From: Catonia carolina
Lineage: Eukaryota > Arthropoda > Insecta > Hemiptera > Achilidae
Direction of reading: 5' to 3'
Assembly (NCBI GenBank): GCA_035578175.1
Contig: JAQMRL010000008.1
Span: forward strand, 96,038,416-96,102,415
DNA: 64,000 nt
Each line of letters opens with the position of its first letter. Positions within the stretch are counted from its first letter, which is position 1. This document shows positions 33,842 to 43,624 of this stretch, piece after piece. Under the pieces are notes generated by a model. It saw only the letters and a list, made by a program, of their open reading frames with translations, was not told where the DNA came from and did no database searches. The position numbers and the translations under genes are program-made.

Positions 33842-34156
33842 TTACCTATTATTTTGTTTTTATTCGGTGGTAGTAACAATATACAGAATAATTTTACGGT
33901 GCCTATTCTCCACCTTAACCCACAGGAAAACTAATTTCATTTTGTCGACTTCTGATTACAAGTAACTGCCCCCAGGTTTTCCGTTTTACCCTTTTCAATG
34001 AAAATTTACTGCAAATTACTTAGATTTATTTTTCTACGGGAACTTCCAATTGCGTACTAAAATTTATATTTATATCTTTTTCTTAAATGGAATTCTAAAA
34101 AAATTAATTTTCTTCCTTTCAAAAACAGTGGTTTGTAATAACCCATCTTTGGTAAC
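33842..34156. other. Spacer between inverted family H copies
   Basis: 315 bp, AT-rich, nothing recognised. Confidence 0.6.
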
Positions 34157-35112
34157 TTTTTACTTTCTCTTGCCTATATGAATATATAGAAAGGAAAGTA
34201 TTGTTTTCATGTCGATTTTTCGAAATCGAGTTTTCACCGGATCTATACGTTTTCAGACCCCCTGAACCCAAAAAAACATGTTTTTAGCGATTGGTCTGTG
34301 TGTCTGTGTGTGTGGGTGTGTGTATACAAAATATCTCAAGAACGGAACATTGTACGAAGTTGAAACTTGGAACTAAAGTTACATATCCTTACCGGACCCG
34401 ACACCAACATTTTCATCAAAATCGGTCAACCGGAAGAAGTAGTTTATTCGTGTAGTTTTTCACTTTCTTGCGATTTTCTCATAAACTGGTCCTACAATTT
34501 TTTTAAAAATCGCCTGGTTTACTCAATTTTTTATTCTCTACAAGATAGGGTAGGCACCATGTTTGCTGAAATTCTCGTTGAGGCTGTTTTTACATAAAAA
34601 CATTTTCTTTTTAAAATTACGGCTTTAATATGCATTTTAGCGCAAAAGTTTATATAATAAAAGTTGTAGAGAATTTAAAATTCTACTACTTTTATTTTTT
34701 TAACATTTTTTTGTATAACGCTTAGTTTAGCAGTAATTAGCGATTTTCTGATTTTTTTCTCACGAGAACGTGTGAAAAATCCATTTTTTTAAGATTTCGG
34801 CCTTAGAATGCATTTTACGACAAAAGTGTATATAATAAATTTTATAGGAAATAAAAAGATCTACAACTTTTATTTATAGCATTTTTCACTACAGAGCCTA
34901 GTTTAACGTGAAAGTGTGATTTTCCGTTTTTTTTTTAAGCCAAACTGAGTTCGATTTTTATTTTGCGTTTTTCACTCATAATTAAAATAAGGTTATGTTT
35001 TTGAGGTTAGCTTTTTGTTTATTTCTAATACTTAGTTAATAATGTTAGGTTTATTGTTGATTATTTACACTGGCAAGAGAAAGTTGTGTGAGTGTTTCAC
35101 ACCAGATTTTTT
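34157..35112 (+). mobile_element. Family H (Helentron-like) copy, full length
   Basis: Plus copy from TTTTACTTTCTCTTGCC to GGCAAGAGAAAGTTGTGTGA and the hairpin GTGTGAGTGTTTCACAC, followed by CAGATTTTTTC. Internal features follow the family order: GT run (34297-34325), CAAGAACGGAACAT, CAACCGGAAG, AAAAGTTGTAGAG/CTACTACTTTT hairpin, then a second hairpin-like pair around TCTACAACTTTTAT. Confidence 0.8.
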
Positions 35113-35459
35113 CTTTTACTACGTCCTTGATTATATTTAAAAATTTAGTTTAAGAGTTTGGTTTCTTTTACTGCATAATAGTCTACCATATACAGTAATT
35201 CATGTAAGTGCAAGAACATTAAGCTCAAGCTTACAGAATTTTAATGGATCAGAGATTAGTTAGCATCAGTAAGGTAGCCAGCATAAAACTGAGGAATAAA
35301 AATTAAGTTTTTGAATCTCGGTGCAGTCTGTAGTAGTACAACACGTGTTGTACTTATGGAAGGTTTAGTAATTAAAATTTTAATACATATTATCAAACTA
35401 AATTATAGTAATTTAAATTAATATATTTTTTAATTATTTTTATATATTTTCTTTAATAA
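35113..35459. other. AT-rich stretch, nothing recognised
   Basis: Ends at A (35459), the target base of the next Helitron. Confidence 0.5.
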
Positions 35460-36340
35460 TCTATACTAATATTATAAAGACAAAGTTTTTTTTGTGCAGG
35501 CTAGTTTCCAAAACAACTCAACGAATTTTCATGAAATTTTGACAGCCCATTCGTACTTATATTCACAGCAACATTTCATTTTAAATTTTTTATAACGGTG
35601 GGTTTTTTTTCTAAACCCACCGGGTTGGTCTAGAGGTAAAGTCGTCACCAAAATCAGCTGTTTAACAGCTGATTTTCGGAGACTAAGGTTCCTGGTTCAA
35701 ATCCTAGTGAAGGTAGTTACTTTTATACGGATTTGAATACTAGACAGTGGTTGCCGGTGTACTTTGATGGTTGGGGTTCAATTAACCATACTCTCTCAGA
35801 AATGGTCGACCTGGGTCTGTACAAGACTACACCTCATTTACACGTCACACACTTAATCCTCATATCATTGGGTCATGGGGTTGCTTATTGTTCTGAATTG
35901 AACAGATTGCAATGTACACCTATTAGGAATTAAAAAAGAAAAGAAATTTTAAGTGATAATCCTAAGCACCCTAATAAAGATTTTCATAAATATGTATTAG
36001 GGTGTGTGAGTGTACATTAGTACATGTGAGTACGTTTTGCTGTTGAAGGGGTTTGATGATTGTGAGAGACGTATGCGGGGTAAATTATCAAAACTCCGGT
36101 TTGTGTGTGTGTGTGAGTGTGTACTATTTTTGAAAACAGTACCTATAATTATTGTTACATACGTATAAAGACTATCGAGAGACGTACACGGGGGAATTTA
36201 TCAAAATATTTACACACACACACACAAAAATAATACAATTATACAGTGATCTACCAGCTACACAATTTCTGTTACATATTTATTTAAAAAAAGATGATTA
36301 TACATGTTGTGCGTGCGAAGCCGCGCGGGGCATGCTCTAG
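35460..36340 (+). mobile_element. Non-autonomous Helitron carrying a SINE
   Basis: Starts TCTATACTAATATTATAAAG after A and ends GCGTGCGAAGCCGCGCGGGG then CATGCTCTAG before T. This gives TC..CTAG ends, a GC-rich 3' hairpin zone and an A|T target. Inside lie a family B SINE (35616-35940) and GT-rich DNA near 36090. Without the SINE it is about 550 bp and encodes nothing. Confidence 0.85.
35616..35940 (+). mobile_element. tRNA-derived SINE, family B
   Basis: The tRNA-like head begins ACCCACCGGGTTGGTCTAGA with A box GGTCTAGAGGTAAAG and B box GGTTCAAATCC. Between them sits a small palindrome, AATCAGCTGTTTAACAGCTG. The body contains GGATTTGAATACTAGACAGT, GGTTCAATTAACCATAC and GGGTCATGGGGTTGC, and the tail is A-rich. 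The same unit occurs on the minus strand at 36961 and 56865. Confidence 0.85.
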
Positions 36341-36717
36341 TATTAGTATAATATTGATTTATTCATTTTAAATGTTCATTGTTTGAAGTGTTGATTTATT
36401 AAGAAGAAAACGTTTTATACTGACTTTCAATCTAGTGCCCAAAGTGCAAACTTAATCTTTTTATGACCTAAGGCATAGATTTTTAATATAAATATTCTAA
36501 TTCAATAATTACATACAACGTAATAATATACTTTGAATAAATATCTGGAATACAATAAAGACGATAAGTTATTTTAATTTGCGTTTATTTATTAAAATAA
36601 AATATTTTCTATAAGTTTCAGATTAAAAATATAGTTTTCATGTAATAGATATAACCACCCAAGGTGGAATATTACAAGTTCAAATTTTTACCGAAGTAAT
36701 TCAATGCAGAGAATATA
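36341..36717. other. AT-rich stretch, nothing recognised
   Basis: Ends with the TA target (36716-36717) of the following transposon. Confidence 0.5.
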
Positions 36718-36960
36718 TCGGGTGTCCCACAAAGAAGTTGCTATTTTTGAATTAATATGCCGGACCTATAGCACACTCTATTGACTGGAAACTTTGCAGT
36801 TGTAATAAATAGATATGTAAAAAAGAAACCCTCGAGTTTCATTTGCTTATGATTAATCAAAACAAAATAGTAATGTTATTTACATAACCATTTCAAATTG
36901 GTAATTTATTACAATGTTACTTAAGTAATAAAATTAAAGAAATGAAAGAAATATGAAAGT

Positions 36961-37287
36961 TTTTTTAAATTCCTAATATGCGTTGTAATCTGTTTAATTG
37001 AGAATAATAAGCAACCCCATGACCCAATGAGATGAAGATGATGTGTATGACGTGTAAATGAGGTCTTGTACAGACCCAGGTCGACCACTTCTGAAAGAGT
37101 ATGGTTAATTGAACCCCAATCATCAAAGTACACCGTTAACCACTGTCTAGTATTCAAATCGGTATAAAAGTAACTTACCTATACTAGGATTTGAACCACG
37201 AACCTTCGTCTCCAAAAATCAGCAGTTAAACAGCTGATTCACGGCGACGACTTTACCTCTAGACCAACCCGGTGGGTTAAAAAATAT
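36961..37287 (-). mobile_element. Family B SINE with perfect 13-bp target duplication
   Basis: Minus copy, tRNA-like head at the right (GACTTTACCTCTAGACCAAC on plus) and A-rich tail at the left (TTTTTTTAAATTCC). It is flanked by GAAATATGAAAGT at 36948-36960 and 37288-37300. This pair proves retroposition and fixes the element ends. Confidence 0.92.
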
Positions 37288-37396
37288 GAAATATGAAAGT
37301 GATAAATTATTAATGAACACAATATGTTTCATTAATCTTTTTTCGAACTGATGTTCATCAATAGCTATGCACTGATAGCAACGAAACAAAAATGAA

Positions 37397-37835
37397 TCAT
37401 AAGCGTTTTTTGAAAAATTGTCGAGTTATCAACAGCAGTTCCTCTTCAGTCAGCCTCATTAATTCATCGTCTGTTGCAATGGTGTGAGAATAAACTTTTT
37501 CCTTCAAAAAAGTGGAAAAAATCGCAAACAGACAAGTCTGGCGATCTTGGAGGCCAGTCCTACGACCTATCCAATGGTTAGGAAGATTTTGGTTTAAAAC
37601 CGCTTTGGCCACATTAGCATAATGTGGAGGAGCTCCATCATGCTGGAATAAAACATTCTGCATCTCCGCCTGAGAAAGCTAAGGAACTTTATATGATTAT
37701 TTTAAAGTTGATGCGTATCTGTCTCCAGTCATTGTCTGACGGGATATGTCATACGATAAAACACCATCCTTGGTGATAGCAACCCACACTGTTATACCCT
37801 TTGATTTCAAGTTCTTTTCGTGTAAGATATCTGGA
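37397..37835 (-). pseudogene. Tc1/mariner-like transposase, N-terminus lost
   Basis: The minus strand reads LKSKGITVWVAITKDGVLSY, then TMTGDRYASTL, two stops, and EMQNVLFQHDGAPPHYANVA with the second catalytic Asp in the HDGAPPHY motif. It continues NLPNHWIGRR. The third catalytic Asp (DWPPRSPDLSVCDFF) is readable only in another frame near 37540. The tail KEKVYSHTIATDDELMRLTE returns to the original frame. Two nonsense codons, two frame changes and loss of the HTH and the first Asp make it inactive. DDE transposases of this class cut and paste the element at TA sites. Confidence 0.88.
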
Positions 37836-38140
37836 TTTTGTGTGTTATAATAATTTAGCTTTAATTAATCATAAGCAAACGAAACTCGAGGATACTTTTT
37901 TTACATATATTTTTATTATAACTATTAAGTTTCCAGTCTGTAGAGTGTGCGATACATCCGGCATATTAATTCAAAAATAGCAACCTCTTTGTGGGACACC
38001 CGGTATTGCTAGGGTAAGAACTATACCATCGCTTTAACGCTTTAATTACTTTTCTCATTCATGCCATATAAGATCATGTAAAATAAAATAATCACAAAAG
38101 AAATTATCGGTAAAATTTAAAGAATCATAGTTTTGACTGC

Positions 38141-38534
38141 CCATAGCAGACAGGTGAAGTGTCAAATTATTTACACTCAATCTGTTCGTTGCAGGGCTAA
38201 AATAAATAGTTCTATTTCTTATTACATGGTCAGCCAGTTAAATGACTGAATCATTTAAAAACAGAAGAGGTAGAGGTGTAAAAGACACTAATCAGAGTTA
38301 TCTCCTTTGAAAGTAATGCATTTCATTACAAAGCCAGACCCTGTGGTGAATGAAGTGAAGGTGTCATTTGCAGAGTGGTGGAAAATATGTGCTTTTCAGA
38401 GGGCCCGGCATGTTGATAAGCGTACTTTTCCACTCAGTGAGAAAGGCAATTGTAAACCGCCTCACTCCTCGTTTTACTTAGTAAAACCTATACAGGTTCA
38501 AACCAGCCTTGCGGTTGATGACCTAAACAACAAC
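38141..38534 (+). mobile_element. Family A copy with perfect 12-bp target duplication
   Basis: Flanked by AGTTTTGACTGC at 38129-38140 and 38535-38546. Begins CCATAGCAGACAGG and ends ACCTAAACAACAAC. The conserved frame is open from ATG in AGTAATGCATTTC (about 38316) to beyond the tail: FITKPDPVVNEVKVSFAEWW, KICAFQRARHVDKRTFPLSE and HSSFYLVKPIQVQTSL. One in-frame GGT insertion doubles Trp. This is a reference copy for the family's ends. Confidence 0.92.
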
Positions 38535-38642
38535 AGTTTTGACTGCATACCCTTTACAAAACCTTCTTTTCTTTTTACCAGGCAGTAAGAGTTAAAACTG
38601 TGTATCTGTTAAAACTGTGAACAACGAGTATCTCTAATGTTT

Positions 38643-39032
38643 GTTGTTGTTTAGGTCAGCCAAAAGGTTGGTTTGAACCTGTAGAGGTTTTACTATGTAA
38701 ATCAAGGAGTGAGGTGGCTTACTGTTGCCTTCCTCACTGAGTGGAACAGTATGCTTATCAGCATGCCGGGCCCTCTGAAAACCACATATTTTCCATTCTG
38801 CAAATGACACCTTCACTTTATTCACCACAGGGTCTGGCTGTATAATGAAATTCATTACTTTCAGAGGAGACAACTCCGATTAGTGTCTTTTGCACCTCTA
38901 CCTCTTCTGTTCTTTAATGATTGAGTCATTTTATTGGCTGACCATGTGATAAGAAACAGAACTATTTATTTTAGCCCTGCAACGAACAGATTGAGTGTAA
39001 ATAATTTGACATTCCACCTGTCCGTTATGGGC
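38643..39032 (-). mobile_element. Family A copy with perfect 13-bp target duplication
   Basis: Flanked by ATCTCTAATGTTT at 38630-38642 and 39033-39045. Tail TTGTTGTTTAGG at the left, 5' end CCGTTATGGGC at the right. The minus-strand frame is open over the whole conserved part: MNFIIQPDPVVNKVKVSFAE, WKICGFQRARHADKHTVPLS, SLIYIVKPLQVQTNLLADL. It stands tail-to-tail with the copy at 38141-38534, 108 bp apart. Confidence 0.92.
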
Positions 39033-39045
39033 ATCTCTAATGTTT

Positions 39046-40030
39046 ACCAGATTGATAATCCCCCATCTATGAATTGATGTCTAATCTTATAATCTATAGC
39101 GTACATTGTACATTATATGTACAATAATATAAATACATTAAATGTACATAATAAATCGGATTGTACAACTAAAAATCATTGTTTTATTATTTAAAAGTTT
39201 GTTGTTTAAATACAAGAAAAGATAAAATAATAAATTATTCTGTAGTCAGATTCAAATAAAACGAAGAAAATGAAGCGGAAAATTATGTTAGGTATTTAAA
39301 AGAATATTAAAGTTCGCCTCGTGTATCATTTTATTTCTTGATTTACCTTTCTCTTTGAATCATAAAAAAATCTAATAAAAGCGTTTTTTAAACACGATTT
39401 TTTCTTCATTCAACCGAATATACTGTAGGGAACAATAAAAATTGTGTACTATAAATAAATTATTTTTTATCTTCTAAACTGCATAATTTTTATTTTAAAC
39501 TTAAACAAATTTATAAAACTAATTAAAGATGTTCTTTTATTTTAAAATAATAAATTATTTAATGTAGTGCATACCTTGATATTTTTTGTTGTTCTTTGCA
39601 GATTAATCCGTTATTTGTTTTTGTCAGATATGTAAATTCAACAGACTCAATTCTTCAACTTAACGAATAAAGTTATTTACTTTGCAGTAAACAAAGTCGT
39701 AATGGTATATTTCATTAAGTGCACTGTCATCGAATATCATTCTGAAATTCATCTGTAAATAAAGAAAAAAAACTTAAATTTAGTTAAATATATTTAAACT
39801 CTCTTTGCTTCATAATACTAAATTTAAATCTTTTCTTAACTTGACCTGGATTTGTGGTTTGCACATTCATGGTTCAGTAAATCGTCTAACTCTTACAAAA
39901 AAATATATTCCACCATTTCAATCCAATTTACATAAGTAAATATATAAGTGCACTCTACAACATCACTAACCAGGTATTTATTTGTAGAGTTTTATATTCA
40001 AAATAATTTTTTAACTTAAAATTAATAAAA
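39046..40030. other. AT-rich stretch, nothing recognised
   Basis: No coding pattern or repeat end supported. Confidence 0.5.
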
Positions 40031-41064
40031 TACGAGGTGTGACTATTAAATAACGAGACTGACGTGAAAAAATTTCTTTATATTACACATAATTTCTTAT
40101 TTTAATTTTCAATATACACTTCTTCTCTATCCGTACAACGCTTCATGCAAATTTTTCATTATTAGAAACAGTGCTGGAAGTCATCTTCTGTCAGCTCCTT
40201 CAGGGCACGTGCCGCTTTCTCTTTACAGCTTCCACAGAATCAAATCTTGTCCCTCTTAATGTAGATTTCACCTTAGGGAACAGGTAGAAGATAATACCAT
40301 GTGGTTTTTTGCTTATGATCCGGAAACGAAGCGCCAATCCATGCACTGAAAGAGCCGAACTTCACCGAGAGCCAAAAAAGCTCGAATGAGGAAGTCAAAA
40401 TTTAAAGCAATGATGATTTATATGATGTATGATATAAGTTATGGATTTATATAATGCATATATGGTTTTTTATGTCCATGGGATTGTGTACCTTCACTGG
40501 ATTCCTGAAGGTCAAACAATTAATCAACATTACTACCTTGAGATACTTTCTAAACTACTTCAAAGAGTAAGGAATAAACGCCCCGAAATGTGGAACGACA
40601 AATCATGGGTTCTCCACAAAGACAATGCGCCAGCTCATTCCGCGTTATCTGTCAAGAGGTTCCTAGCTAAGCATCTTAGCATCTGAGGTACAGCATCTTA
40701 GTGTTAGAACATCGACCTTATTCACCAGATCTTGCACCATGTGACTTCTATCTGCTCCCTTAGGTGAAATCTGCATTAAAAGGGACAAGATTTGAGTCTG
40801 AGGAAGCTGTAAAATATAAAACGGCACGTGTCCTGAATTAGCTGACAGAAGATTACTTCCAGCACTGTTTCCAACAATGGAAAATTCGCATGGAGCGTTG
40901 TAGAGATAGAGGAGTGTATATTGAAGGTGACAATAGTGTATAAAATAAAAATAAATTTTTTTACATTTTTTTAATTTTTTACATTTTTAAAAATTTTTAT
41001 TTATAAAAATAATTTTTTTTTTAATTTTAAATAATTTTTTTATATATAATAACCACACCTTGTA
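40031..41064 (+). mobile_element. Rearranged (3'-3') mariner, copy M2, both ends present
   Basis: The left end TACGAGGTGTGACTATTAAA and the right end, inverted, TACAAGGTGTGGTTATTATA are both mariner 3' termini. The left arm, about 40031-40287, is the transposase 3' end in reverse (complement of EGVYIEGDN.., RMERCRD-type, ARVLKELTEDDFQHC-type). After AGGTAGAAGATAATACC the sequence runs forward from the middle of the gene through its 3' end. It is thus a foldback-like element with about 230-bp inverted arms that lacks the gene's 5' half. M1 and M3 share the identical junction. Confidence 0.85.
40290..40930 (+). pseudogene. Mariner transposase, 3' two-thirds, in M2
   Basis: Plus-strand frames read the part around the first catalytic Asp (FFAYDPETKRQSMH in family form) and then, from about 40441, the open frame VHGIVYLHWIPEGQTINQHY, YLEILSKLLQRVRNKRPEMW and NDKSWVLHKDNAPAHSALSV. 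The second catalytic Asp is in HKDNAPAH. The third catalytic region (YSPDLAPCDFYL) is at about 40715 in a different frame. The C terminus (HCFQQWKIRMERCRDR) follows with stops. It lacks the N-terminal HTH domains altogether, because of the 3'-3' rearrangement. Not functional. Confidence 0.85.
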
Positions 41065-41690
41065 TTTATATGTTACGCTTCTACCATTTTTTAATTTACC
41101 ACGAAATGCATAAATAGGCTTAAACGTTTAAGAGCTCATAACAATTTAAAATGTTATCAAATTTTTTTCCATTAAATTTGACACACTGTTTACCATTGAT
41201 TTGTTGCCGCATGATACTTAGTATAATTTTCATAGTAGCTACATATCTCATTCGTGTAATCGCATTCCGCATCTCCTATATCCGCCTCAGATGTTGTTTA
41301 ACGTCATAGTGATACGTAATCTATCTGTTGCCACTCGAAAAAGATTGATGGAGGTGATGCCGAACTGCTACAGTTTACGACCCAGGAAATCCTCCGCATT
41401 CCGGGGCTCCATCGTTCCTCAACCTTCCTTTGAATGTCGACCTGCGGAATTGGTACTTGTCCCCATTTCTCATGATGTCTTCCATATTATTCCCGATAGT
41501 TAATCTATAGTCTCCCTTATTAAATGTAGTTATAGTCTGCCTTGTTATTCCCGAATTACTGTGCATAATTGATTAAAGTCTAAATTTAAAATGTTTTTGT
41601 TTTGTAAAAGTATTTTTCGCGTGGTAAACATTTTTCTATACATAAATTCCAAGGTCATAATGACTCACCTTTTTTTCTATTTTTTGTTTG
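41065..41690. other. Unassigned stretch
   Basis: 41270-41570 is less AT-rich and open for 60-70 codons on each strand, but neither peptide resembles a family I know. The rest is AT-rich. Confidence 0.4.
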
Positions 41691-42031
41691 TTTTTACTTT
41701 CTCTTGCCCTGTATTAATATATAGGGAAGAAAGTATTGTTTTCATGTAGATTTTTCGTAATCAAGTTTTCACCGGATATTTTCGTTTTTAGGTCAACTGA
41801 ACCCAAAAAAAACATGTTTTTAGCGATTGGTCTGTGTAAGAACAAATTATCTCAAGAACGGAATATAGTATGAAGTTAAAATTTGCAACTTAAGTTAGGT
41901 ACCACCACTACGGGACCCGACACGAACATTTTCATCTTGATTGGTCAACTGGAAATAGTAGTTTATTCGTGCAATTTTTCAGTTTTTTAAACTGAAAATT
42001 TTAAGTTTTTTTCTCTACAGAGCCTAGTTTA
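41691..42031 (+). mobile_element. Family H copy, internally deleted and 3'-truncated
   Basis: Begins TTTTTACTTTCTCTTGCCCT, lacks the GT run, and jumps near 41990 from the CAATTTTTCAGTTTTTTAAA part to the TTTTTCTCTACAGAGCCTAG part. It stops there, abutting the truncated mariner copy M3. Confidence 0.75.
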
Positions 42032-42042
42032 AGGCAATTACT

Positions 42043-42654
42043 GTACTTGGCTAGGAACCTCTTGACAGATAACGCGGAATGATCTGGCGCATTGTCTTTG
42101 TGGAGAACCCATGATTTGTCGTTCCACATTTCGGGGCGTTTTTTCCTTACTCTTTGACGTAGTTTCGAAAGTACCTCAAGGTAGTAATGTTGATTAATTG
42201 TTTGACTTCAGGAACCCAGTGAAGGTACACAATCCCATGTATATCAAAAAAACAATCATCATTGCTTTAAATTTTGACTTGCTGATTCGAACTTTTTTGG
42301 CTCTCGGTGAAGTCCGGCTCTTCCAGTGCATGGATTGGCGCTTCGTTTCCGGATCATAAGTAAAAAACCACGTTTCATCACATGTTATTATCTTCTACCT
42401 GTTCCGTAAAGTGAAATCTACATTAAAAGAGACAAGATTTGAGTCTGTGGAAGCTGTAAAAGAGAAAGCGGCACGTGTCCTGAAGGAGCTGACAGAAGAT
42501 GACTTCTACCACTGTTTCCAACAATGGAAAATTCGCATGGAGCGTTGTAGTGATAGAGAAGGAGTGTATATTGAAGGTGACAATAAGTGATTATGTGCAA
42601 TATAAAAATAAAATCTTTTACAACGTCAGTCTCGTTATTTAATAGCCACACCTC
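42043..42654 (-). mobile_element. Rearranged (3'-3') mariner, copy M3, one end lost
   Basis: Read on minus from about 42400 down, it is the middle of the transposase gene: DETWFFTYDPETKRQSMHWK, KSKFKAMMIVFFDIHGIVYL, ERVRKKRPEMWNDKSW-type and QDNAPDHS-type, ending inside the FLAKH region at 42043. Read on plus from about 42405 it is the 3' end of the gene: VKEKAARVLKELTEDDFYHC, FQQWKIRMERCSDREGVYIE and GDNK, with the terminus ending CACACCTCGTA at 42654. The junction TGTTATTATCTTCTACCTGT equals those of M1 and M2. The arm facing 42043 is missing. Confidence 0.85.
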
Positions 42655-43624
42655 GTATGTTATTAAAATCCGTTTAAAATTTAATAATTATAATGCAGAT
42701 GATATAAATAAAGTAGATGTCTTCTGATCTAATTATAAAAAAATATTGTCGGGTAATGCTTAAAAAATTCCAAATATTATATATTTTCTCGTGCAGGTTG
42801 TATATAACTTTAATATATAAATTTTGTAATTTACTTTATTTTTCGTTGTTCAGATTGTTATCACTTGTATAAATTTGTTTTAAAGATTTTATTTTGTTTA
42901 TCATAGAGTATTATTCCTCTACGCTATTTCTTGTTCTATGAGTAGGCCTATTAATTATAAGTTTCACGCCATATGACGTACAATAATTGTATTTATTATT
43001 CAATTTTTTCTGTTTGGTCTCTAGTTCTATTAATTTCTTTTTATTGTTCAACTCTTGAATTATCCACTGGGATGTATTCTTTAAAAAGTAAATTCTGTTT
43101 ATTTTTCACGTCATTTGTTTATTAAAAATGTAGTTATTTTTTGAATGGTTTCTGAATAAAAAAATAGTTACAAAAAACTTTAATAATAATATCATAACAA
43201 GCATTTAAGGTGAAAATAATTTAATTAAGTCGAAGTGACTTATTTTTGTAACAAAAATAGATTTTAATTACATTAAAATATTTAGAAAACAATTCTGTGT
43301 AACGGTTGCTATCATACTGTGGAAGGTTTGTTTATTTCATTTCGTATGTGATATCTAACAGAACTGAGAAATGAGATAATGGTCATTTATTATACTTTTA
43401 ACTTGGTAAGACAGCTAAACAATTATGCCTTGTAGTCTTGTCACTGTGGTACTGGGACAAGATATACTACTGTACATTCACACGCACGTTAATGTGTTTC
43501 ACAGTACCAACTTTTGTGTGTTTTTATGTACAACCCCATCCATTCATTCCAAAAAAAGAGCAATTTCACTCTTAAAAATACTTTTTAAAACCTTCATAAA
43601 ACATAAACAGTCCTTCTTCTGTAA
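42655..43624. other. AT-rich stretch, nothing recognised
   Basis: No supported feature. Confidence 0.5.

Larger units (their letters stand above)
36718..38003 (-). mobile_element. Tc1/mariner-like transposon with about 140-bp TIRs
   Basis: Ends are CGGGTGTCCCACAAAGAAGT and, inverted, CGGGTGTCCCACAAAGAGGT, with TA on both sides (36716-36717, 38004-38005). The inverted similarity continues for about 140 bp (36719-36860 with 37863-38002), including GCTATTTTTGAATTAATATG, GACTGGAAACTT and CTCGAGTTTC..TTTGCTTATG. The transposase lies on the minus strand and lacks its N-terminal half. A SINE is inserted in the non-coding part. Confidence 0.88.

Noticed and set aside
36720..38003. Two separate MITEs at the ends of this region
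   Set aside because: The two end sequences are inverted TIRs of one element with TA duplications, and transposase remnants lie between them.
41291..41566. Possible gene in a less AT-rich patch
   Set aside because: Frames on both strands are equally long and neither has recognisable motifs or neighbours to support it.
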